A stretch of DNA of 64,000 nt. It comes from Clostridium sp. 1001271B_151109_B4. GTDB taxonomy: Bacteria > Bacillota > Clostridia > Clostridiales > Clostridiaceae. Location: NCBI RefSeq assembly GCF_015670405.1, contig NZ_JADPBQ010000005.1, positions 124,001-188,000 of the forward strand, written 5' to 3'. Below the pieces are notes generated by a model, which was not told the origin of the DNA, did not search any database, and worked only from the letters and a program-made list of their open reading frames with translations. Positions within the stretch are counted from its first letter, which is position 1. Each line of letters opens with the position of its first letter. The translations under genes were made by a program, and so were the position numbers. This document shows positions 1-12,251 of this stretch, in pieces.

Positions 1-1630
1 TTCTTCTTTAAATGATTTTTATAATCCAAGAGAAATGTATGGTATGGATGGTGCTGTTCAATTAATGAAAAGCAGTATAATCAATAATGAAAAAATACTT
101 ATTGTAGGTGATTATGATGTTGATGGAGTTATTAGTACCTATATACTTTATTCAGCTATTAAAAAATGTGGAGGAAATGTTTCTTTCCATATTCCAGACA
201 GAATTAAAGAAGGGTATGGAATAAATGAAAGTATAATAAGAAAAGCAAGTGATGAAAATATTGACATAATAATTACTTGTGATAATGGTATAGCAGCTAT
301 AGATCAAGTTAATTTAGCAAAAGAATTAGGATTGAAGGTTATAATTACAGATCATCACGATGTGCCTTTTATTGAAGAAAATGGCGAAAGGAAATATGTG
401 GTGCCAAATGCTGATTTTGTTTTAAATCCTAAGCAAGAACAATGTGAATATAAATTTGATAAGATATGTGGAGCTGGAGTAGCTTACAAGTTTGTAGAAT
501 GCCTTTATGATGAGTTTGATATAAATAAAGAAGAACTTTATGATTTACTTCAATACACAGCAATTGCAACTGTTTGTGATGTAGTTGATTTAGTATCTGA
601 AAATAGGATAATAGTTAAAGAAGGATTAAGAAGAATAAATAATACTAATAATATAGGATTAAAAGCATTATTTAAAGAAACAGGATTGGAAGACAAAGAA
701 ATAACTGTATATTCATTAGGGTTTGTTATAGGACCTAGTATTAATGCTTCAGGTAGACTTGAACAAGCAGAGTGGGCATTAAAAATGCTTCTAAGTAATA
801 ATGAAATAGAAGCTAAAGAGTTAGCAGAAAAGCTTAATGATTTAAATAAAGAAAGACAAGAGCTAACAAAAGAAGGATTAGAAGAAGCAATTGAAATAAT
901 AGAAAAAAATAATATGACTAAGGATAAGGTATTAGTTGTATATTTAGAAGATGTTCATGAAAGTATTGCTGGAATAATCGCTGGTAGGGTAAGAGAAAGA
1001 TATAACCTTCCTGCAATTATTTTAACAAAGGCACATGATGGAGCTAAAGGATCTGGAAGATCTATTGAAGAATATAATATGTTTGAAGAATTACTTAAAT
1101 GTAAAGATTTATTAGGTAAGTTTGGTGGGCATCCAATGGCAGCTGGAATGTCTATACCAAATGAAAATATAGATGAGTTTAGGAATAGATTAAATAATGT
1201 TACGACATTAACTGATGAGGATATAATTCCTAAAGTTTCAATTGATATGGGCTTAAACTTAAGTCAAATAAATTATGAGCTAATAGATCAAATATCATTG
1301 TTAGAACCATATGGAAAAGCAAATCCTAAGCCTACTTTTGGAATGAAAAAGTTAAAAGTTGTAGATGCAAAGATATTAGGTAAAAATAGAAATGTACTTA
1401 AGCTTAAATTAACAGATGGAAGGCTTTATATTGAAGGTATATATTTTGGAGATATAGAAGGATTTGAAAATTCCATAAAAGATGAGTTAGGTGAAATTGA
1501 GTATAATAAAGTCTTTAATGGTATATCTAATAATCTTTACTTAGATATAATTTGCATGCCAGAAATCAATGAATTTATGGGGAATAAAAAAGTTCAGCTG
1601 CAGATAAGTAATTATAGAATAGCAAAATAA
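1..1630 (+). CDS. recJ: Single-stranded-DNA-specific exonuclease RecJ (5' end outside window)
   Basis: RecJ degrades single-stranded DNA 5' to 3' in recombination and mismatch/base-excision repair. The reading frame is open from base 2 upstream of the first visible ATG (35), so the true start lies before the window; perhaps 40 residues are missing compared with usual RecJ length. Visible motifs: DYDVDG (DHH motif I), CDNGI, the DHH signature in ITDHHDVP, and the DHHA1 glycine-rich GGHPMAAGM. The C-terminal OB-fold part follows to the stop. The gene ends at a strong hairpin terminator. Identification is secure; the exact start cannot be given. Confidence 0.95.
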   Translation, partial: SSLNDFYNPREMYGMDGAVQLMKSSIINNEKILIVGDYDVDGVISTYILYSAIKKCGGNVSFHIPDRIKEGYGINESIIRKASDENIDIIITCDNGIAAIDQVNLAKELGLKVIITDHHDVPFIEENGERKYVVPNADFVLNPKQEQCEYKFDKICGAGVAYKFVECLYDEFDINKEELYDLLQYTAIATVCDVVDLVSENRIIVKEGLRRINNTNNIGLKALFKETGLEDKEITVYSLGFVIGPSINASGRLEQAEWALKMLLSNNEIEAKELAEKLNDLNKERQELTKEGLEEAIEIIEKNNMTKDKVLVVYLEDVHESIAGIIAGRVRERYNLPAIILTKAHDGAKGSGRSIEEYNMFEELLKCKDLLGKFGGHPMAAGMSIPNENIDEFRNRLNNVTTLTDEDIIPKVSIDMGLNLSQINYELIDQISLLEPYGKANPKPTFGMKKLKVVDAKILGKNRNVLKLKLTDGRLYIEGIYFGDIEGFENSIKDELGEIEYNKVFNGISNNLYLDIICMPEINEFMGNKKVQLQISNYRIAK

Positions 1631-1647
1631 AAAACTATAATGGTATA

Positions 1648-1688
1648 GCCATATAATAGAGCAAGATATCTATTATATGGCTTTTTTT
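1648..1688 (+). terminator. Rho-independent terminator after recJ
   Basis: A 12-bp perfect stem (GCCATATAATAG / CTATTATATGGC) is followed directly by seven T residues. Confidence 0.9.
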
Positions 1689-2176
1689 ATTCAGAAATTA
1701 AAAAAGTTTTGTGAAATATTCCAAAAAAAATTTTAATATATGAGCCGAAAAAAAGTTTTGTGAAATCAGACAAAAATAGCTTAAGTGTATTGATAAAAAG
1801 TTTTGTATAATATTCCAGTAAGAATGTTAAGTAATATTTTAATCACAAATTATATACAACTAAAGAAATAATTGGAAGATAAGAAAAAATATTTATTATG
1901 GAGAAATATAAATTTGATAAAGGTGATAAATGTAAAATTTATTTGGGAGTGTTACTAAAGAAATAGATTAAGATAAGTGAAAAGGTTAGTTTGTCAATAG
2001 ATATTAATGTATATTGGTTTGGCTATTATTACAAAAAAGTTCAGTGATATGACTTATAAAAGTTTTTTTATAGATTATTCCAAAAATGTTTACTATATAT
2101 TTACATAAAAATAAATATATGTAACACTTGGAAGTAGCCCGGGTTAAAATAAATTAATTAAAAAGGAGAAGACATT
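1689..2176. repeat. Gene-free region with 4-5 imperfect copies of an A/T-rich repeat
   Basis: No plausible gene lies in this stretch of about 490 bases. It holds imperfect copies of AAAAAGTTTTGTGAAATATT(CCA), at about 1700-1723, 1748-1771 and 1795-1817 (spaced 45-49 bases), with weaker relatives at 2031-2053 and 2058-2084. The spacing and location ahead of a secreted-protein gene suggest regulator binding sites or a decayed repeat. The pattern is seen directly; the function is inference. Confidence 0.55.
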
Positions 2177-2186
2177 ATGAAAAAAA

Positions 2187-2519
2187 ATGAAGAAAATTAT
2201 TACTACTATGCTTATTGGAGGAATTATAGCTGGAAATGCAACAAATGTATATGCAACTACATGGCAAAATTGTGTGAATAAATCAACGGTTATTAATGAT
2301 GCTGGAAAAACTATAACAACAACTTCTAGTAGTTCAGGGGAAATCAAAAATGGTAAAAGATCAACGGTTCATCAAGCAAAAATAAAGACATACAATACTT
2401 ATAATTCATCTCAAGCAAATTATTTTATAGCACCTATGAAGGTTTATGGAGATACATCAAAAGTAACAAAGACAAACAATTATATGAGAAATGTTAGACA
2501 AGTATGCTTTAATCTTTAA
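2187..2519 (+). CDS. Small secreted protein of unknown function with signal peptide
   Basis: The 110-residue product has a classic signal peptide (basic MKK, hydrophobic LIGGIIAG core, cleavage likely after VYA), leaving a mature Ser/Thr/Lys/Asn-rich basic domain of about 87 residues with two cysteines, one near each end (WQNC and QVCFNL), possibly a disulfide. I do not recognise the family. Size and export resemble bacteriocin-like or matrix peptides, but no processing or immunity gene is adjacent. The start is odd: the best-placed ATG (2177, eight bases after AAGGAG) is out of frame, separated from the in-frame ATG at 2187 by a run of eight A. Removal of one A would fuse the frames, so slippage, phase variation or a sequencing error are possible. 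Confidence 0.6.
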   Translation: MKKIITTMLIGGIIAGNATNVYATTWQNCVNKSTVINDAGKTITTTSSSSGEIKNGKRSTVHQAKIKTYNTYNSSQANYFIAPMKVYGDTSKVTKTNNYMRNVRQVCFNL

Positions 2520-2528
2520 TTAGAAAAA

Positions 2529-2563
2529 AACACTAAAACTAGATAACTACTAGTTTTAGTGTT
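2529..2563. terminator. Perfect 14-bp hairpin after the secreted-protein gene
   Basis: The stem AACACTAAAACTAG / CTAGTTTTAGTGTT is perfect. On the plus strand it is followed only by TTTAATTAAT, but read on the minus strand it is followed by a run of T, so it terminates better in the antisense direction. Confidence 0.65.
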
Positions 2564-2594
2564 TAATTAATGGGGGAAGGAGAAAGTTAAAAAT

Positions 2595-4784
2595 ATGACT
2601 TTAAAAAGAACAATAGGATTATTAAGTACAATAGGATTATTATTTAATTTAATATCTTGCACAGAAAAGCAGGAAGTTGAAATATATGATATGGCATTAA
2701 GAGGCTTTGTTGAGGAAAAAGTTGATTTAAGTGAGGATATAAATATCCAGGATATTAAGATGATTAATGATAATACTATAAAAATGATATGTTTAAATTC
2801 AAATTCTCAAGAAATTATATTAATTTCAGAAGATGGATTGGAAAATTGTAGAGAAGAAGAGGTTAAAGCTACTGATTTTAACAGAGATAAAAGCTTTTTT
2901 TGTAGTATAACTAATAACGGAGATATAGTGGCAGTTGATGGTAGTGAGAATACAAATAATTTTATTTTAATAAAAGATAATGATTCAATAGAAAATATTA
3001 ATATAGAGAATGATTATTTTTCTAATATAAAGGTATCGGCAAGTAATGATGTTTTAATATATGATATGAACAATGTTTATTTATACAACTTAAAAGATGG
3101 AAATTTAAAAAAAGAAATTTGCTTATATGAAATCATGAATGTATGTACTACTAAAGAATATTTTATTGTACAAACTGTAGATACAATAAAAAAATATAGT
3201 TTAGATAATGGTGAATTTATAGAAGATATTAAAGAATTACAACAATTCGTAGATGATGATTTATACGGAAAATTAAAATTATTTGAAAGTAATAAAGATA
3301 ATGAATTTTTTATTGTAGATTCTACAGGAGTATATACTATAAATGATGAAAACTACAATAAAACCCAAGTAATTGATGCTAATGCTTATTTATTTAATAA
3401 TAATGAGATGTGTTTAGAGAATTTTTTACAACTAGATGATAAAAATTATTTAGCAGTATATTATAATTATAATGAAGATATTAAGAATATATATACATAT
3501 TCTTATTCAGAAGAATTGGCTAATAAGGAATTAGAAGAAATAACTATTTATTCTTTATATGAAAACACTAGTATAAGGCAATATGGTGCAAGATATCAAA
3601 ATGACAATCCACATATAGTTATTAATTATGAAGTTGGAATAACTGAAGGAAGTGGACAAACAGAAAATGATGCTATAAAAACTTTAAATACAGAATTGAT
3701 GTCGAATAATGGGCCAGATATATTAATATTAGATAATCTGTCATCGCAAGATTTAATAGAAAAGGGAATGTTAGAAGATATAACAGATGTAATTAATAAT
3801 AAAAAAGAATCTTTATTTGAAAATATTTTAGATTCATATTTTATTGATGATAAAATATATGCTTTGCCTTTAAGAGTTAAAATTCCTGTTGTTTTTGGAG
3901 AAGAAAATAAAATAAATGAATTTAGTAAATTAAATAATAGTTTAATTAATAATGAAAATAGCAACAATAGAATATTTGGTGCTTATGGACCTAGAGATAT
4001 ATTAAATTTAATGTATAATATAAATAGTGATAAACTTGCTAATGGTAAGAATATTAACATAAATGAAATAAAATTATTCTTAGAAAATATGAAACTGCTA
4101 TATGAAAATGAGAGAAATAATATAGGTGAAGATGAGCATAATAATTATTTAGAGCATATGGGACAAATGTCAAGTGATGATGTAAAAGAAATGTCAGAAG
4201 GTATGTATTCAGAAAAGAATATTGATCCAATAGAAATTTTAAGACCAGAATATTCTAGCTTGCAGATTGGATATATATCAAGTTTTGATAATATAGCTGA
4301 GATATATACTGTTATGCAAGAAGAGGAAAATTTGACTTATAATACTTATGAAGGTAATAATAGATTTTTGGCAAAAGATATTGTTGGAATAGCTTTGAGG
4401 AGCAATAAAAAAGCAATTTCAAGAGATTTTATTTCATATTTAATTGATGAAAAAATGCAAAAAATTAATAATGGAACAGGTATTACTATTAATAAAAATG
4501 CTCTTTTAAGTATTTATAATAGTAATGTAGGAAATGATAATTTAGGTGGAAAAGGTATAAGTGGAGAAGATTATTATATAAGTTTAGATACGAAATGGCC
4601 ATCAGAAGATGAATATAATAAATTTTTAAACATCGTTAATAGTTTGACTTCGCCTATTAATATTAATTGGTATATTTCTGAAGTGGTTATTGATGCTGGT
4701 GAAGAATATTTAATGGATGAAATATCATTAGACGAAGCTTTAGATAAAATAAATAGTAAGTTAGAGGTGTATTTAGTAGAATAA
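2595..4784 (+). CDS. Large lipoprotein: propeller-like N-terminus plus solute-binding-like C-terminus
   Basis: This 729-residue protein starts with a lipoprotein signal (hydrophobic stretch ending in LISC, lipidated Cys22). Residues roughly 40-310 are short alternating beta segments (recurring ISEDG, ITNNGD, VYLYNLKDG patterns) that read like a beta-propeller. From about 320 on it resembles extracellular solute-binding proteins of carbohydrate ABC systems (GPDILILDNLSS, then GMLEDITDVI and a long helical domain). No permease or ATPase gene is adjacent, so it may be an orphan receptor, sensor or surface protein. AAGGAG lies 10 bases before the ATG. Domain boundaries are by eye. Confidence 0.65.
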   Translation: MTLKRTIGLLSTIGLLFNLISCTEKQEVEIYDMALRGFVEEKVDLSEDINIQDIKMINDNTIKMICLNSNSQEIILISEDGLENCREEEVKATDFNRDKSFFCSITNNGDIVAVDGSENTNNFILIKDNDSIENINIENDYFSNIKVSASNDVLIYDMNNVYLYNLKDGNLKKEICLYEIMNVCTTKEYFIVQTVDTIKKYSLDNGEFIEDIKELQQFVDDDLYGKLKLFESNKDNEFFIVDSTGVYTINDENYNKTQVIDANAYLFNNNEMCLENFLQLDDKNYLAVYYNYNEDIKNIYTYSYSEELANKELEEITIYSLYENTSIRQYGARYQNDNPHIVINYEVGITEGSGQTENDAIKTLNTELMSNNGPDILILDNLSSQDLIEKGMLEDITDVINNKKESLFENILDSYFIDDKIYALPLRVKIPVVFGEENKINEFSKLNNSLINNENSNNRIFGAYGPRDILNLMYNINSDKLANGKNININEIKLFLENMKLLYENERNNIGEDEHNNYLEHMGQMSSDDVKEMSEGMYSEKNIDPIEILRPEYSSLQIGYISSFDNIAEIYTVMQEEENLTYNTYEGNNRFLAKDIVGIALRSNKKAISRDFISYLIDEKMQKINNGTGITINKNALLSIYNSNVGNDNLGGKGISGEDYYISLDTKWPSEDEYNKFLNIVNSLTSPININWYISEVVIDAGEEYLMDEISLDEALDKINSKLEVYLVE

Positions 4785-4791
4785 GTATGAG

Positions 4792-4828
4792 AAGTGGGAA
4801 GTGTAGGTGCTTGCCACTTTATTTTTTT
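4792..4828 (+). terminator. Terminator after the large lipoprotein gene
   Basis: A 10-bp stem with one mismatch (AAGTGGGAAG / CTTGCCACTT) is followed by TATTTTTTT. Confidence 0.8.
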
Positions 4829-4946
4829 AAAATCAGTTAACTTAAAATAATTTACCACTTAGTAATTATAATTAACCTGTTACTTAAGGTCAGTTTACAT
4901 AGAAGAATGGTTAGAATATAATTTAACCATGGAGGGCGGAGAGAAG

Positions 4947-5402
4947 ATGAGAATACGAATAGAGTTAGATAATGCAATAGAAGAAAATGAAGTTATTATT
5001 AAATGTAGGGAATTAAGCGAAGAAATAACCAAAATTCAAAAAGTTATTTCAGAGTTAATTGCTGAAAAAAAAGAAATGATATTTTATAAGGATAATACAG
5101 AATATTATATATGTATAGATGATGTGTTATTTTTTGAAACTGAAGAAAGTTCAATTTATGCACATACATTGAATGAAGTATATCAAGTTAAGTATAAGCT
5201 TTATGAATTAGAGGGGATTTTACCAAATAACTTTGTCAGAGTATCTAAATCTACAATATTAAATAGTAATCATATTTATTCAATAACTCGTAACATAACA
5301 TCTTCTAGCTTAGTAGAATTTAAAAGCACACATAAAAAGGTATATGTATCTAGGTCTTATTATAAGGTGTTAAAATTAAAATTATTAGAAAAGAGGAGAT
5401 AA
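4947..5402 (+). CDS. LytTR-family DNA-binding transcriptional regulator
   Basis: The 151-residue protein has a short helical N-terminus and a C-terminal LytTR domain (about residues 50-148), recognised by YYICIDDVLFFETE, the central ELEGILPNNFVRVSKSTILN stretch and a terminal basic strand. There is no receiver domain, so it is not a conventional response regulator. I chose the ATG at 4947 because the product then begins MRIRIELDN, as is usual in this family, and purine-rich GGAGG/GGAGAG precedes it; an in-frame ATG at 4929 is possible. The stop lies one base before the downstream gene, whose ribosome site GAGGAG sits inside this gene. It probably autoregulates the pair. Confidence 0.85.
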   Translation: MRIRIELDNAIEENEVIIKCRELSEEITKIQKVISELIAEKKEMIFYKDNTEYYICIDDVLFFETEESSIYAHTLNEVYQVKYKLYELEGILPNNFVRVSKSTILNSNHIYSITRNITSSSLVEFKSTHKKVYVSRSYYKVLKLKLLEKRR

Positions 5403-5403
5403 G

Positions 5404-6102
5404 ATGAGGGAAAAAAATATATTTTGGGGATTATTATTAATTTTAGGTGCAGTTGGCTTGGTAATAGGAAAATTAGGGTTTCTTTCTGATTTTAATCCTT
5501 TTAGTTTAGGATTTTCAGTAATTTTAATTACTATTATTATAGATAGTTTATTTAGATTAAATTATGCAGGAATATTATTTTCAATAGCTTTCCTTTGTAT
5601 AATATATGATAAACAGCTGGGAATAACAGAACTTACACCATGGACAGTTTTAATTGCAGCCTTATTTGGAAGTATTGGTTTATCAATGATTTTTCCTAAA
5701 AAAAATAAGTTTTTTGATAAGAAAATGCAATGGAACGTGGAAGAAGGGGAAAGTATAAATATTGAAGATGAAGGGAATATAAAAATATCAGCAGCTTTTT
5801 CAGGAGGAGCTAAGTATATAAATACTGATAAATTTGTTAGTGCAGATATTAGTTGTAAATATTCAGGGCTTGAAATATATTTTGATAATGCAGTAATGGC
5901 AGAAGATAAAGCAATTATTAGGTTGAATGTATCATTTTCAGGATTAGAGTTGTATATTCCAAGAAGCTGGAGAGTTGAAAATAGAACTAATGTATTTTTA
6001 GGTGGAGTTGAAAATAAAAAGTATGAAGAGAAAGTATATACTAATACTTTAATATTAACTGGAGATATTAGACTTTCAGGGGTAGAGATACATTATATAT
6101 AG
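5404..6102 (+). CDS. LiaF-like membrane protein, partner of the LytTR regulator
   Basis: 232 residues: about four membrane helices in residues 5-98 (first LLLILGAVGLVIGKLGFL), then a soluble beta-rich C-terminal domain (about 115-232) with repeated ISAAFSGG, CKYSGLEIYF and VSFSGLELYIPRSW strands typical of LiaF-like, cell-wall-stress proteins. Such proteins in Firmicutes are membrane partners or modulators of regulators. Translationally coupled to the LytTR gene, it probably senses the membrane or envelope and controls that regulator; this role is inferred from family and context. Confidence 0.75.
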   Translation: MREKNIFWGLLLILGAVGLVIGKLGFLSDFNPFSLGFSVILITIIIDSLFRLNYAGILFSIAFLCIIYDKQLGITELTPWTVLIAALFGSIGLSMIFPKKNKFFDKKMQWNVEEGESINIEDEGNIKISAAFSGGAKYINTDKFVSADISCKYSGLEIYFDNAVMAEDKAIIRLNVSFSGLELYIPRSWRVENRTNVFLGGVENKKYEEKVYTNTLILTGDIRLSGVEIHYI

Positions 6103-6111
6103 TTTTTTAAT

Positions 6112-6147
6112 AAATAATAGGATGCTTTTTAAAGCATCCTATTATTT
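6112..6147. terminator. Bidirectional terminator between the LiaF-like gene and SASP
   Basis: A 16-bp stem (AAATAATAGGATGCTT / AAGCATCCTATTATTT) with a five-base loop lies between converging genes and serves both strands. Confidence 0.8.
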
Positions 6148-6159
6148 ATTTCAAAGTTA

Positions 6160-6339
6160 TTATTTCATTCCATTTTCGTATTGTTCAACCATACGTTTAA
6201 CCATTTCTCCACCAACGCTACCGCATTGTTTTGAAGTTAAATCACCATTGTAATCAGTAAATGGAACTCCCATTTCAGTTGAAACTTGATTCTTGAATTT
6301 TGCTAATTTATCTTTAGCTTCTGGAACTAATTGTGCCAT
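6160..6339 (-). CDS. Alpha/beta-type small acid-soluble spore protein
   Basis: The 59-residue product contains both hallmarks of alpha/beta SASP: the GPR protease cleavage region (KNQVSTEMGVPF) and the DNA-binding segment (GGEMVKRMVEQYE). These proteins coat spore DNA, protect it from UV and heat, and supply amino acids on germination. AAGGAG stands nine bases before the ATG. It is monocistronic and expected to be read by the forespore sigma factor SigG, but I could not identify a convincing SigG promoter by eye. It shows that the host forms, or descends from formers of, endospores. Confidence 0.93.
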   Translation of the reverse strand: MAQLVPEAKDKLAKFKNQVSTEMGVPFTDYNGDLTSKQCGSVGGEMVKRMVEQYENGMK

Positions 6340-6632
6340 TTAAAATCATCTCCTTATATCTTTATGTTAATAGCTTATCCAATAAAAGAGTTTGTATAAT
6401 ATTTAATTGAAGGAAAAGGTGGAAAAATACTGGGTTAGTGGTAGAATATATATTGGCGAATGAGAAAATTAAATATAAATAAAAAAATAAGGAATTAAGA
6501 TATATAATTTGGTTAAGAATTAAAATAAATGATTTATTTTTTTATTTTATTTCTCTTAAAATATTAATTGTATAAATTTACGAGGTTTTAACAATTAAGA
6601 TTCATAGTATAAATAATTAATGAGGTGTTTTA

Positions 6633-7712
6633 ATGAGTAAGTATAAAATCATAATGACTGGTGGAGGTACTGCAGGGCATGTAACTCCTAATTTAGCTTT
6701 AGTTCCAAAGCTAAAGGAAAAAGGATTTGAAATAAAATATATTGGAAGTTATGAAGGCATTGAAAAAGAAATTATTGGAGATGCAGGTATACCATATTTT
6801 GCGATTTCATCAGGGAAATTAAGAAGATATTTTGATATGAAAAACTTCACTGATCCATTTAAAGTTATGAAGGGAATAGCACAAGCAAATAAAATATTAT
6901 CTAAAGAGAAGCCAGATATTATTTTTTCAAAAGGTGGATTTGTAGCAGTTCCAGTTGTTATAGCTGCATCAATGAAAAAGATACCTGTAGTATCTCATGA
7001 ATCAGATTTAACGCCAGGTCTTGCAAATAAACTGTCAGCCCCATTTTGTGATAAATTATGTGTTACATTTAGAGAAAGCTTAAATTATGTTAAAGATGGA
7101 AAAGGTGAATTAACAGGGACACCAATAAGAGAAGAAATATTAAAGGGAAGTAGAATTACTGGAAAGAAGATTTGTAATTTTGATAATGAAAAAGAGGTGA
7201 TTTTAGTTATTGGGGGAAGTTTAGGTGCTAAAAGTATAAATGATGAGATACGATATCATATTCAAGAAATATTAAAGGACTTTAATGTAATTCATATTTG
7301 TGGAAAGGGAAATTTAGATAAGTCATTAGACGGATTAGATGGATATAAGCAATTTGAATATGTAAAAGAAGATTTACCACATTTACTTCAGTATGCTGAT
7401 TTTATAATATCAAGAGCAGGGGCAAATGTAATATTTGAATTATTAGCGCTAAGAAAACCTACTTTATTGATTCCGTTATCTAAAAAAAGTAGTAGAGGAG
7501 ATCAGATATTAAATGCTAATTCATTTGCTAAGGAAGGCTATTCGTTAGTATTAGATGAAGATGAGATGATGGAAAAACATAACTTGCCAGAAAAATTATC
7601 AGAATTAAGAAATAGAAAAAGTGAGCTTATAAAAAATATGACAAATAGTGAAATGAAAAATGGTGTTGATGCAATTTTAAATGTTATCATGAAAAGTATA
7701 AATAAAAAATAA
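6633..7712 (+). CDS. murG: MurG, UDP-GlcNAc:lipid I N-acetylglucosaminyltransferase
   Basis: MurG adds GlcNAc to lipid I to make lipid II on the inner face of the membrane, the last cytoplasmic step of peptidoglycan precursor synthesis. The 359-residue length fits. Motifs: the N-terminal glycine loop [33 protein letters not shown], the second glycine loop [12 protein letters not shown] and the donor-binding [12 protein letters not shown]. It is a stand-alone gene here, not in a mur/fts cluster, as in several clostridia. GAGGTG precedes the ATG. Confidence 0.96.
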   Translation: MSKYKIIMTGGGTAGHVTPNLALVPKLKEKGFEIKYIGSYEGIEKEIIGDAGIPYFAISSGKLRRYFDMKNFTDPFKVMKGIAQANKILSKEKPDIIFSKGGFVAVPVVIAASMKKIPVVSHESDLTPGLANKLSAPFCDKLCVTFRESLNYVKDGKGELTGTPIREEILKGSRITGKKICNFDNEKEVILVIGGSLGAKSINDEIRYHIQEILKDFNVIHICGKGNLDKSLDGLDGYKQFEYVKEDLPHLLQYADFIISRAGANVIFELLALRKPTLLIPLSKKSSRGDQILNANSFAKEGYSLVLDEDEMMEKHNLPEKLSELRNRKSELIKNMTNSEMKNGVDAILNVIMKSINKK

Positions 7713-7768
7713 TTTGCTTCTTTAACCGTTTTCAATTAAAATATTTTAAAAATATGAAGGCAAAGAAC

Positions 7769-7796
7769 TTGAAAAAAAAAATCACTGCTATATAAT
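7769..7796 (+). promoter_or_regulatory. Sigma-A-type promoter of the flavodoxin gene
   Basis: TTGAAA (7769-7774), 16-base spacer, TATAAT (7791-7796), about 50 bases before the flavodoxin start. Confidence 0.6.
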
Positions 7797-7850
7797 GAGA
7801 GTGATGGAAAATTTAACAAAAACAAAACAAAAGTGTAAGAGGTGCTGAAA

Positions 7851-8279
7851 ATGAAAAAAGTTTCAATAATATATTGGAGTAATGGTGGAAATGTAGAAAT
7901 TTTAGCAAATGCTATAAGTGAAGGTGTAAACTCTAAAGACGTTGATGTTGAAGTAAAACATGTTGCAGATGCTACTATTGAAGATATATTAGAAGCTGAT
8001 GCTGTTGCATTAGGAAGTCCAGCAATGATAAACGATGAAATAGAAGAAATAGATATGAAACCTTTTGTTAATAGACTAAGTGAATTAAATATTAAAAATA
8101 AGCCTTTGGTATTATTTGGATCATGCGGATGGCGTGATTCTAAATTTATTGATAAATGGGCGAATTTAATGGAAGATTATGGATTTAAGGTTTTGTCAAA
8201 ATTTACTGTTAAAGATTCCGTTGAAAAAGAAGATTTAAAAATCGCTAAAGAACTTGGCAATGTATTAAGTCAACAATAG
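7851..8279 (+). CDS. Flavodoxin
   Basis: A 142-residue short-chain flavodoxin: the N-terminal FMN phosphate loop YWSNGGNVEILA replaces the usual T/SxTGNT, followed by GSPAMINDEIEE and the FGSCGWRD loop near the flavin. It carries single electrons and can replace ferredoxin, for instance as acceptor of PFOR, whose gene comes next. I chose ATG 7851, with GAGGTG six bases upstream, over an in-frame GTG at 7842 that would overlap the ribosome site. It has its own promoter and no obvious operon partners. Confidence 0.92.
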   Translation: MKKVSIIYWSNGGNVEILANAISEGVNSKDVDVEVKHVADATIEDILEADAVALGSPAMINDEIEEIDMKPFVNRLSELNIKNKPLVLFGSCGWRDSKFIDKWANLMEDYGFKVLSKFTVKDSVEKEDLKIAKELGNVLSQQ

Positions 8280-8294
8280 TTTTATAAATTTTTA

Positions 8295-8332
8295 TTGTGA
8301 AATAGTGTTTGGGTATGTGATAGATTTCACAA
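8295..8332. promoter_or_regulatory. Inverted repeat upstream of PFOR, possible redox-regulator site
   Basis: TTGTGAAAT (8295-8303) and its exact complement ATTTCACAA (8324-8332) are separated by 20 bases. Each arm resembles a half-site of the NADH-sensing repressor Rex, but the spacing is longer than in a standard Rex operator. It may bind two dimers, another regulator, or fold as RNA. Confidence 0.35.
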
Positions 8333-8431
8333 AGTGCAAACAAAGGATAAAAAGCAGAGTATAGATTTTATCTATTAAGCTTAGGGTATATTAATAATTG
8401 CAAGCAACAATGGTATTAAAAAATACCATGA

Positions 8432-11992
<3,561 letters not shown>

Positions 11993-12003
11993 TTTTTAAA
12001 TTT

Positions 12004-12033
12004 AAAGAGCAATGTATTATGCATTGCTCTTTT
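12004..12033 (+). terminator. Terminator after PFOR
   Basis: Stem AAAGAGCAATG / CATTGCTCTTT with a seven-base loop, ending in TTTT. Confidence 0.85.
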
Positions 12034-12251
12034 GTAATTTTAAAACATAAATTCTAAGATTATGAATATAAAAAATAATTATATGAATTATTAATAAAAT
12101 TTTTATTAAAATGAAGATTTTTCTTTTATTTTCTTAAGAATAAGAGTACAATTAGAAGGACCACTTAAGTTAAGCAAAATTAAAAATACAGTTTTTTACT
12201 GGTGTATTTTAATTAGAAATTGTTTAACTTATTATTAAGGAGGAATGTAAA

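Noticed and set aside
2187-2519. Lactococcin-972-family bacteriocin
   Set aside because: Similar size and a TWQ start of the mature part, but the family's conserved aromatic/His pattern and the usual ABC transporter and DUF1430 genes are missing.
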